Origin: Bacteroidales bacterium
GTDB taxonomy: Bacteria; Bacteroidota; Bacteroidia; Bacteroidales; UBA932
Assembly: GCA_017383945.1 (NCBI GenBank)
Contig: JAFNUQ010000051.1
Location: 1 to 5,971, forward strand
Direction of reading: 5' to 3'
Length of the DNA stretch: 5,971 bases
Shown: one piece after another, positions 1 through 5,971 of the stretch
Layout: every line of letters starts with the position of its first letter
Numbering within the stretch: position 1 is the stretch's first letter
The notes under the pieces: model-generated
The model's database searches: none
What the model was told of the DNA's origin: nothing
Seen by the model: the letters and a program-made list of their open reading frames with translations, nothing else
Made by a program: the position numbers and the translations under genes

Positions 1-49
1 CAAGAGGATACTTTGCCTCCAGACGAGCCATGATATCTTTAGTCTTCAT
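1..49 (-). CDS. Start of an unidentified gene (5' fragment, possibly Nif3-like)
   Basis: An ATG at 49-47 opens a frame that runs without a stop to the left edge and reads MKTKDIMARLEAKYPL. It lies 31 bp beyond the korB stop on the same strand, so it is probably co-transcribed with korAB. The upstream bases are AT-rich with no Shine-Dalgarno sequence, as is usual in Bacteroidetes. A second in-frame ATG at 31-29 (residue 7) is a possible alternative start. The short peptide has the pattern of the first helix of Nif3/YbgI-type dinuclear-metal proteins (K-x-K-D-I-x-x-x-L-E-x-x-x-P-L). Sixteen residues are too few for a firm assignment, so the Nif3 idea is inference only. The existence of a coding start here is better supported than its function. 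Confidence 0.5.
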   Translation of the reverse strand, partial: MKTKDIMARLEAKYPL

Positions 50-80
50 AATTAGTTATTTAGTTATAGTGTTTAGTGTA

Positions 81-1103
81 TTATTCAACTTCCCAGGTAG
101 ATCCGCTATGCAGGAGATCGTCTACGCAATGGATTTTGGACTTAGCCATAACATCTTTGACCTGATCCCTGACTCCGTCATCGTAGGTAATATCCTTTAC
201 ATCACGGATAACGCCAAGAGCAACCGGATATTCCGGTCCTTTCATATCTGCAAGTGCCATGTGCATACCAATATTGTCAGTATGAGCATCATGCACAAGA
301 ATATCATCGATTGAGAAACCGCCTTCATCACCTATATGTACAACTCTTAACTTTCTGCCATCATAGATGAGGCCCTTATCTCTATCTTTACCAAAGATCA
401 TCTTTTCTCCGTGTCTGAGAACAATAGTATTGTCTGCTTTAGTCGCAGGATCAGACAATCTCTTATGTGCGCCATCGTTAAAGATAACACAATTTGTCAG
501 CATTTCCATCACAGAGCAGCCATCGTGCAAAGCTGCAGCTGTCATAATCTCTTCATTGAGTTTGAGCTCAACATCAAGAGATCGTGCGAAGAAGGTTCCC
601 TGAGCTCCAAGTACAAGGCTACCTGGATCAAAAGGATGCTCAACTGTTCCATATGGAGATGTCTTGGTAATGGCTCCAAACTTAGAGGTTGGAGAATACT
701 GGCCCTTGGTCAAACCATATATCTGATTGTTAACCAGAAGGATATTTATGTCAATATTTCTGCGGATTGCGTGAATGAAATGATTTCCTCCGATTGCAAG
801 AGCGTCACCATCACCGCAAACCTGCCACACCGTGAGCTGCGGATTTGCGACCTTGATACCGGTAGAAATAGCAGTCGCTCTACCGTGGATGCTATGGAAT
901 CCATATGTATCCATATAATATGGAAGACGTGATGAGCAGCCAATTCCAGAGACAACAACATATCTCTCCTTATCGTAGTTAAGTGCCTGACTAACCTTAG
1001 GCAAAGCTCTTTGGAGTGCAGCCAAAATAGCGTGGTCACCGCAACCAGGACACCATCTTACTTCCTGATCGCTCTTAAAATCCTTAAATGTCAGAGTTGC
1101 CAT
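81..1103 (-). CDS. korB: 2-oxoglutarate:ferredoxin oxidoreductase, beta subunit (KorB)
   Basis: This 340-residue protein is the thiamine-diphosphate and iron-sulfur subunit of a cytoplasmic 2-oxoacid:ferredoxin oxidoreductase. In this family the enzyme reversibly converts 2-oxoglutarate, CoA and oxidised ferredoxin to succinyl-CoA, CO2 and reduced ferredoxin. The sequence shows WCPGCGDH at residues 17-24, GIGCSS at 53-58, the ThDP/Mg motif GDGD at 97-100 with paired asparagines at 125-126, then QIYGLTKGQYSPTS at 127-140. Cys18, Cys21, Cys56 and Cys205 match the four ligands expected for the single [4Fe-4S] cluster of this family. Length and the C-terminal end (SGSTWEVE) are normal for KorB, so the gene looks intact. 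It starts two bases after the korA stop, which indicates one transcript and probable translational coupling. The substrate cannot be proved from sequence: pyruvate or branched-chain relatives share the fold, but the fused KorA partner favours 2-oxoglutarate. Confidence 0.95.
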   Translation of the reverse strand: MATLTFKDFKSDQEVRWCPGCGDHAILAALQRALPKVSQALNYDKERYVVVSGIGCSSRLPYYMDTYGFHSIHGRATAISTGIKVANPQLTVWQVCGDGDALAIGGNHFIHAIRRNIDINILLVNNQIYGLTKGQYSPTSKFGAITKTSPYGTVEHPFDPGSLVLGAQGTFFARSLDVELKLNEEIMTAAALHDGCSVMEMLTNCVIFNDGAHKRLSDPATKADNTIVLRHGEKMIFGKDRDKGLIYDGRKLRVVHIGDEGGFSIDDILVHDAHTDNIGMHMALADMKGPEYPVALGVIRDVKDITYDDGVRDQVKDVMAKSKIHCVDDLLHSGSTWEVE

Positions 1104-1105
1104 AA

Positions 1106-2944
1106 CTAGATATGCTTTTTAATTTCTGTCACCAACTCACTCACAAGGAAAGGCTGGCCTTGAATCTTGTTATACTTGATAAAGTTCCTGTCTGGGAATT
1201 GCGCTCTTAGATAATCCGCAAACTGTCCTGAATTGAGCTCGCATACAAGGATGTTCTCAAAGCGAGAGAACACCTCTGCTGTATTTTCAGGAAGCGGGTT
1301 GATATAGTCAAAATGAACATAGGATACATCTCCCACTTCTTTTACGGCAGTGAGGATATGTCCATAGGTTCCACCCCATCCCACTACGAGGAGTTTTCCG
1401 CTATCTGCGCCATTGAGCATTTCCAGCTTCGGAATAAATCTAGCCACTCTTGCGACCTTCTCTGCCCTCTCCCTAACCATCATTTCGTGGTTTGCCGGAT
1501 CAGTTGACACAACGCCCTCGTGTGTTTTCTCAAGACCACCCACTCTGTGCTCGAGGCCTCTCTGTCCAGGGATAGCCCAGCGACGAACAAGTGTTTCTGG
1601 ATCTCTTCTAAATGGATAATATTTCTCACCTTCCTTCATAAGGCCTCTTACAAAAGGAGGTTTAATCTCCGGATAGTCCTTCATTGCAGGGATACACCAA
1701 GGCTCGGATCCGTTGCCAAGGAAGCCCTCAGAAAGAAGCAATACCGGTGTCATATGCTCAAGAGCGATCTTACAAGCGTTAAATGCAGCATCAAAGCAGT
1801 TTGCTGGCGAATGTGCTGCAAGCACAACAAGCGGACATTCGCCGTTGCGGCCGTAAAGTGCCTGATTCAGATCCGACTGCTCGGTCTTGGTTGGAAGTCC
1901 GGTCGAAGGACCACCACGCTGAACATCCACAACAACAAGAGGGAGTTCCGTCATTACAGCGAGGCCAAGAGCCTCAGATTTAAGAGAAAGACCAGGTCCG
2001 GATGTAGTTGTTACTGCAAGGTTTCCTGCAAATGCAGCTCCGATAGCAGTACAGATTCCGGCAATCTCGTCTTCTGCCTGAAGTGTCTTTGCACCTAAGC
2101 TCTTGTGTATTGCCAGTTCCTCAAGAATAGAGGTAGCCGGGGTAATCGGATAGGAGCCGCAGAAAAGGCTCAATCCACTCTTTTCCGATGCAGCCAAGAG
2201 GCCCCAAGCTGTTGCCTGGTTGCCGGAAATATTTCTATAAGTTCCCTTTTTGAGAGAATGAGATGGCTCAATAGTATATGTATTTGCAATCAGCTGAATA
2301 TTTGCAGCATAATTATATCCGTCATAGAGAACCTTCTTGTTTGGAGCTATCATCTCAGGATGTTTCTTTCCAAACTTCTTCTCCAGATATCCGTAGATAT
2401 AATCCAAAGGTCTATGATAAATATAGCATGCCACACCAAGTGTAATCATGTTCTTACACTTGTTCATAGTCTTGTTGTCAAGGTTACTATCCGTGAGACT
2501 CTCAAGCGTGAGTGTAGTGATAGGTGCTGCAATGATAGTTCTGTCCTCTACGCCTAGTTCAGTAAAAGGATTATCGGTTTTGAAACCAGCCTTAGCTAAA
2601 CCTTTTTCATCAAAAGAGTCAGCATCTACCAGAATCATCGCATGTCTCTTGCACCACTTTGCATTGGCTTTAAGAGCAGCAGGATTCATTGCTACGAGCA
2701 GATCACAGAAATCTCCCGGCGTGGAAACATCTTCAGAGCCGATATGCACCTGAAAGCCGGATACGCCGGATACAGTACCGTGTGGAGCACGAATCTCTGC
2801 AGGATAGTCTGGAAACGTAGAAAGTGAGTTTCCATAGATTGCTGACATATCAGCAAAAAGAGATCCAGTCAGCTGCATACCATCGCCTGAATCTCCAACA
2901 AATCTGATCACCACATCTTTGGTGTCAATGATCTTATGTGCCAT
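1106..2944 (-). CDS. korA: 2-oxoglutarate:ferredoxin oxidoreductase, fused gamma-alpha subunit (KorA)
   Basis: This 612-residue protein is the large subunit partnering KorB. Residues about 10-200 form the gamma domain (GDSGDGMQLTG at 17-27, FPDYPAEIRAP at 44-54). Residues about 240-420 form the pyrimidine-binding alpha domain, with GSYPITPATS at 263-272, EDE at 291-293, TTSGPGLS at 313-320 and QRGGPSTGLPTKTEQSDL at 342-359. Residues about 515-600 are the C-terminal transketolase-like domain. The YPITP loop and the GGPSTGLPTKTEQ stretch are hallmarks of the family. The start at 2944 (MAHKIIDTKD) was chosen because known homologues begin shortly before the GDSGDG motif. An in-frame ATG at 2983 would add 13 residues but lies inside a hairpin. 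In anaerobic Bacteroidetes this enzyme links 2-oxoglutarate and succinyl-CoA with ferredoxin, supplying a glutamate precursor or reducing power. No separate gamma or ferredoxin-like delta gene is present in the window. Confidence 0.94.
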   Translation of the reverse strand: MAHKIIDTKDVVIRFVGDSGDGMQLTGSLFADMSAIYGNSLSTFPDYPAEIRAPHGTVSGVSGFQVHIGSEDVSTPGDFCDLLVAMNPAALKANAKWCKRHAMILVDADSFDEKGLAKAGFKTDNPFTELGVEDRTIIAAPITTLTLESLTDSNLDNKTMNKCKNMITLGVACYIYHRPLDYIYGYLEKKFGKKHPEMIAPNKKVLYDGYNYAANIQLIANTYTIEPSHSLKKGTYRNISGNQATAWGLLAASEKSGLSLFCGSYPITPATSILEELAIHKSLGAKTLQAEDEIAGICTAIGAAFAGNLAVTTTSGPGLSLKSEALGLAVMTELPLVVVDVQRGGPSTGLPTKTEQSDLNQALYGRNGECPLVVLAAHSPANCFDAAFNACKIALEHMTPVLLLSEGFLGNGSEPWCIPAMKDYPEIKPPFVRGLMKEGEKYYPFRRDPETLVRRWAIPGQRGLEHRVGGLEKTHEGVVSTDPANHEMMVRERAEKVARVARFIPKLEMLNGADSGKLLVVGWGGTYGHILTAVKEVGDVSYVHFDYINPLPENTAEVFSRFENILVCELNSGQFADYLRAQFPDRNFIKYNKIQGQPFLVSELVTEIKKHI

Positions 2945-2945
2945 C

Positions 2946-2961
2946 CCAAAAACTATTTTGG
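2946..2961 (-). promoter_or_regulatory. Small hairpin directly before the korA start
   Basis: CCAAAA and TTTTGG form a perfect 6-bp inverted repeat around a 4-base loop. It ends one base before the chosen korA ATG. In RNA this weak hairpin could change access to the start codon. It is AT-rich and short, so chance is a real possibility and no function is established. Confidence 0.3.
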
Positions 2962-2970
2962 ATAAACCTA

Positions 2971-2997
2971 GAAACCCCATCACAAAGATGGGGCTCC
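2971..2997 (-). terminator. Strong hairpin between ompH and korA: possible terminator or attenuator
   Basis: On the transcribed strand CCCCATC and GATGGGG form a perfect 7-bp stem around the 5-base loop TTTGT. Four further pairs, two of them G-U, extend the stem to 11 bp. It begins 17 bases after the ompH stop and ends 26 bases before the korA start. The sequence after the core stem is TTTCTAGGTTTAT, which is U-rich but not an uninterrupted U-tract, so termination may be partial. The position suits separating envelope genes from the kor genes, or attenuating read-through into korA. It could instead be an mRNA-processing or stability element. The hairpin itself is clear, while its role is inferred. 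Confidence 0.45.
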
Positions 2998-3013
2998 AGA
3001 ATATTAATTTATA

Positions 3014-3583
3014 TTACTCTGCTTCTGCAAGTGCCTGTGCTTGGAGCTCCTGCTGAAGAGTCTCAAGTGTGCGGCCCTCTGGAATACCAAGAACTTTGCG
3101 AGCCTCGACAGTAAGATCTGTGCTCTGAGTTGCATCTACATAGATAACTGTGCTCACGTCAAACACATATACATAAGCGCCAGCCTTAGCAAGATCCTGG
3201 ATTGTCTTATTTACCTTCTCGTAAATAGGAGCCATAAGGTTCTGCTGCTGCTGCTGAAGCTCAGCGTCTACAGACTGCTGGAACTCCTGGATGCGCTGCT
3301 GGATCTGAACGAGCTCCTTCTCCTTGCTCTCGCGAATAGAAGCAGTCCATGTGCTAGCCTTTGACTGATACTGCTCGTACTTTGTATTGTACTCACCTAC
3401 CAACTCGTTGAATGTAGCCTGAACTTCCTTCTGAGAAACAGCCATTGCTGCACGAGCATCATCAGCCTCTGGACAAAGCTGTACGAGCTCTGAGAAATTA
3501 ACATGCGCAAACTTCTGCTGAGCAAATGCAGAAACTGTAAGCATCGCCATTGCGATAATAACAATGATTCTTTTCATATTCAT
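3014..3583 (-). CDS. ompH: Periplasmic OmpH/Skp-family chaperone
   Basis: This 189-residue protein has a signal peptide at residues 1-21 (basic MNMKR, hydrophobic core, cleavage after SAFA), so it should act in the periplasm. Skp/OmpH proteins hold unfolded outer-membrane proteins and hand them to BamA, which is encoded directly upstream. The mature protein begins with KFAHVNFSELV, a typical OmpH first strand. Residues about 40-140 are charged and glutamine-rich helix, expected to form the coiled-coil tentacle. The segment VYVFDVSTVIYVDATQSTDLT and the end of the domain near LGI (165-167) match the closing part of the family. A glutamine- and alanine-rich tail follows. Five consecutive CAG codons (3256-3242) encode a short polyglutamine run. 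The second Met codon (3577) is an equally good start, giving 187 residues. The gene starts 23 bp after bamA, in the usual Bacteroidetes order. Confidence 0.92.
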   Translation of the reverse strand: MNMKRIIVIIAMAMLTVSAFAQQKFAHVNFSELVQLCPEADDARAAMAVSQKEVQATFNELVGEYNTKYEQYQSKASTWTASIRESKEKELVQIQQRIQEFQQSVDAELQQQQQNLMAPIYEKVNKTIQDLAKAGAYVYVFDVSTVIYVDATQSTDLTVEARKVLGIPEGRTLETLQQELQAQALAEAE

Positions 3584-3589
3584 TAATGT

Positions 3590-3606
3590 TTAATTGTATC
3601 AATTAA
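3590..3606. repeat. AT-rich inverted repeat between bamA and ompH
   Basis: TTAATTG and CAATTAA form a perfect 7-bp dyad around three bases. It occupies most of the 23-bp gap and abuts the bamA stop codon. It could be a weak hairpin or a protein-binding dyad. There is no U-tract to support a terminator, and AT-rich sequence produces such dyads by chance fairly often. Confidence 0.35.
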
Positions 3607-5971
3607 TTAAAACTGCTGCCCAATCACAAAGTGGAACTGGCTTCTATTGCTCTTGTCAGGGTTGTCAAATCCATAACCCCAGTCTACTCCAAGAAGACCC
3701 ACCATTGGTAGATAGATGCGAACACCGACTCCAGCGCTGCGTTTGATTTCAAAAGGATTGAAATCTCTGATGTCTGCCCAACAGTTACCACCTTCAAGGA
3801 ATGCAAGAGCATAGATAGTTGATGAAGGCTGGAGAATCACCGGATAACGGAACTCTACTGTGAACTTGTCATAGACATTACCCGCATATGCATAACCGTT
3901 GCTATTGTAAGTTGACGGAACATATGGAGTGAGCGAGTAGTTCTCATAACCACGAAGTGCAATCAATTCCGAACCATATGTATTATAACCTGACATACCG
4001 TCACCACCCACGAGGAATCCTTCAAATGGAGAATAACCCCAAGATCTGTTATAATATCCCAGATATCCAAACTGTGCGCGTGTCATCAACACGAGATCAC
4101 CCACCAATTGAGTATATACTGCGCCTGAGAACTTCCACTTATTATACTCGATCCACTTAAATCTCTGTTTTGCATTCCACTTAGAGTAATCTACGTCTTT
4201 GTAGCTATTTACAGCGACCTTATTTCCATCTGCATCATAATCAAACTTTCTGAAGAGAGAGAAAGGAGGAGTGAGCTGCAATGAGAAACTGAACTCAGAA
4301 CCACTACGAGGATATAGTGCCTGGTCACTAGAGTTTCTCACGAGATTAAACGAGTAGTTGATATTGTTGGCAATACCGTCATCAAAGATGAAGTAACCCG
4401 AATACCAGTTGGTGAGTTTATAAGTCTGCCAGCTAAGTCCGTTGTAAAGGACAAAGTAGCTATCTGGCCACTTCAGACGAGTACCCAATGATGCTGACAC
4501 ACCGAAAATCTCCATCTGGCGGTCGTTTCTCAAGAGATTGAGTGCAAGATACGAGTTGGTCTGACGTGTGTAGTAGGCACCCAAATTAAGAGATGTAGGC
4601 TTCTTACCGAAGAGCCAAGGCTCTGTAAAGTTGGCGGTAAGAGCAGTATAGTAGGTACCATTGGTCTGGAATCGGAACGCTAGATTCTGTGCATCACCAA
4701 GAGGAACCGGTCTCCAAGCACCTTTTTCAAACATTCTCTGAGAAGAGAAGTTGTTAAATGACACACCGACTGTAGCCACAAATGTGTAACCACCCCAACC
4801 ACCGGAAACTTCCAACTGACTCGATGGTTTTTCAGTAACATTGTAAACAAGGTCAACTGTGTTATTGAGCTGGTTTGGAAGAATCGAATAACCGGTGACA
4901 GGATCCATAATTGACTCTGGATCAAACTGTCCCAAAGACGCAATCTCTCGGATTGAACGTTCAAAATCGCTCTGGCTGAAGAGGTAGCCAGGACGAGTAT
5001 AAAGCTGACGACGAACTACCTTCTCGTTTGTAATGGTATTACCATTGATGACGATATTGTTGAGAGTTGCCTGCTTACCCTCTGTGATACGAAGCTCGAC
5101 ATCTACAGAGTCGTTTTCAATATTGACCTCAACCGGCTGCACATTGAAGAACAGATAGCCGTAGTCTCTATAGAGCTTAGTCACATCATAATCTGTCTGC
5201 TTGCCGCCACCTTTGAGACGCTTCTCCATAGTTACAACATCATAGACGTCGCCTTTCTTGATAGCAAGGACATTATTGAGCACATCTGTTGAGTAAACGG
5301 AGTTACCAGTCCAAGTAATGTCACCGAAATAGTACTGATTACCTTCATCAAAGACAAGATCGATGCCCAGTCTGTTAGGTTCTACCTCGTAGATAGAGTC
5401 ACGCACGATACGAGCATCACGGTAACCCGCTTCATTAAATGCGCTGATGGCGTTTTTCTTATCGTTGATGTACTCCTGCTCATTGAACTTCTTGCTACTG
5501 AAGAAGTTATAGAATTTATTAGACTTTGTCTTCTTCATGGAACGAGCAAGTTTGAACTCCTTTACGTGATCGTTACCTATGAAGTTGATTTCCTTTACTT
5601 TAATCTTCTCGCCCTTATCGATCGCAAAGTTGACACGGATAGCATTTTTAATGATTGAATCCTTTGCAACTTCTGCCTTTACTTCGCAACGCAAGAAACC
5701 CTTTTCTGCAAAATATCTCTTGATGATATCAGACGCTGTCTTCTCAACATACTCCGAGAACTCGGTACCACGACGAAGATTGACACGCTCCTTGATATCC
5801 TTCATCTCGCCTGATTTGACACCAGAAAAAGTCCAAGTGGACACTCTTGGACGCTCCTTAATGCGAATCGTGAAGAAAGCTGAATCTCCCACGGCGCTGA
5901 GACTATCGACTGTGATTGCAACATCTTCAAAATACTTCTGCAACCAAAGTCTATCGACCATATTGGAGATA
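3607..5971 (-). CDS. bamA: Outer-membrane protein assembly factor BamA (5' end outside window)
   Basis: BamA is the Omp85-family core of the BAM complex and folds beta-barrel proteins into the outer membrane. The frame is open to the right edge, with 787 residues visible. Codons for ISN precede the Met at 5961, and the text before ERPRV is already POTRA1, so that Met is internal. The signal peptide and first part of POTRA1, perhaps 80-100 residues, are missing. Counting from that Met, POTRA2 lies at about 41-117, POTRA3 at 121-208, POTRA4 at 210-295, POTRA5 at 297-377 and the barrel at 380-784. POTRA openings such as VKEINFIGND, FGDITWTGN and LNNIVINGNTI are clear. LRGY at 669-672 is the loop-6 motif equivalent to VRGF. 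The protein ends in FHFVIGQQF, a beta-signal with terminal Phe. POTRA3 carries an expanded lysine-rich section (about 140-170), as I recall from Bacteroidetes BamA. No frameshift is seen. TamA is unlikely because there are at least five POTRA domains. Confidence 0.96.
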   Translation of the reverse strand, partial: ISNMVDRLWLQKYFEDVAITVDSLSAVGDSAFFTIRIKERPRVSTWTFSGVKSGEMKDIKERVNLRRGTEFSEYVEKTASDIIKRYFAEKGFLRCEVKAEVAKDSIIKNAIRVNFAIDKGEKIKVKEINFIGNDHVKEFKLARSMKKTKSNKFYNFFSSKKFNEQEYINDKKNAISAFNEAGYRDARIVRDSIYEVEPNRLGIDLVFDEGNQYYFGDITWTGNSVYSTDVLNNVLAIKKGDVYDVVTMEKRLKGGGKQTDYDVTKLYRDYGYLFFNVQPVEVNIENDSVDVELRITEGKQATLNNIVINGNTITNEKVVRRQLYTRPGYLFSQSDFERSIREIASLGQFDPESIMDPVTGYSILPNQLNNTVDLVYNVTEKPSSQLEVSGGWGGYTFVATVGVSFNNFSSQRMFEKGAWRPVPLGDAQNLAFRFQTNGTYYTALTANFTEPWLFGKKPTSLNLGAYYTRQTNSYLALNLLRNDRQMEIFGVSASLGTRLKWPDSYFVLYNGLSWQTYKLTNWYSGYFIFDDGIANNINYSFNLVRNSSDQALYPRSGSEFSFSLQLTPPFSLFRKFDYDADGNKVAVNSYKDVDYSKWNAKQRFKWIEYNKWKFSGAVYTQLVGDLVLMTRAQFGYLGYYNRSWGYSPFEGFLVGGDGMSGYNTYGSELIALRGYENYSLTPYVPSTYNSNGYAYAGNVYDKFTVEFRYPVILQPSSTIYALAFLEGGNCWADIRDFNPFEIKRSAGVGVRIYLPMVGLLGVDWGYGFDNPDKSNRSQFHFVIGQQF

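Noticed and set aside
411..932. A 173-codon plus-strand frame opposite korB
   Set aside because: It lies wholly inside conserved korB coding sequence on the other strand, and its translation resembles no family I know.
1520..2557. Long plus-strand open frames of 192 and 150 codons opposite korA
   Set aside because: They are antisense to a well-conserved gene and have cysteine-, serine- and arginine-rich composition typical of shadow frames. They show no recognisable domain.
2945..2986. Bacteroidetes-type promoter (TTTG ... TAnnTTTG) before korA
   Set aside because: TTTG occurs in the hairpin loop, and TAGTTTTTG occurs just before the start. The spacing of about 27 bp is too long, the -7 element has an extra base, and transcription would begin at or inside the coding start.
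3014..3016. Stop-codon read-through giving an OmpH-KorA fusion
   Set aside because: The frames match, but a secreted chaperone fused to a cytoplasmic enzyme makes no sense. Both proteins are complete, and a shared frame over 23 codons is expected often by chance.
4680..4964. A 94-codon minus-strand frame inside bamA
   Set aside because: It is in another frame of the POTRA5-barrel region of bamA, whose own frame is continuous and conserved. It is an overlap shadow.
5959..5961. Met codon at 5961 as the true start of bamA
   Set aside because: The frame stays open upstream to the edge, no signal peptide follows this Met, and the sequence begins in the middle of POTRA1.

Overview
The window reads as an ordinary stretch of a Bacteroidetes (probably Bacteroidales) chromosome. 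The reasons are a BamA of the Bacteroidetes type, a Skp/OmpH chaperone directly after it, a two-subunit 2-oxoacid:ferredoxin oxidoreductase typical of anaerobes, and AT-rich start regions without a clear Shine-Dalgarno sequence. The genus cannot be set from this sequence. All recognised genes lie on the minus strand, so transcription runs from the right edge to the left edge.

In transcription order: bamA (5971 to 3607, its N-terminus lost at the right edge) encodes the outer-membrane beta-barrel insertase. After 23 bp that contain a 7-bp inverted repeat comes ompH/skp (3583 to 3014), a secreted periplasmic chaperone for unfolded outer-membrane proteins. A 69-bp gap with a strong hairpin and a second small hairpin separates it from korA (2944 to 1106), the fused gamma-alpha subunit of a 2-oxoglutarate:ferredoxin oxidoreductase. 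Two bases later follows korB (1103 to 81), the subunit that holds thiamine diphosphate and the iron-sulfur cluster. After 31 bp a further gene begins at 49 and leaves the window. Only its first 16 codons are visible, and its identity is uncertain (possibly a Nif3-like protein).

The window therefore holds two functional units: an envelope-assembly pair (BamA plus its chaperone) and an anaerobic central-carbon enzyme (KorAB). The hairpin at 2971-2997 is the natural candidate for a terminator or attenuator between them. No mobile element, CRISPR array, tRNA, rRNA or defence system is visible, and no intergenic stretch exceeds 70 bp. I found no convincing undescribed system. The points most worth a second look are the structured ompH-korA junction, the dyad between bamA and ompH, and the truncated gene at the left edge.
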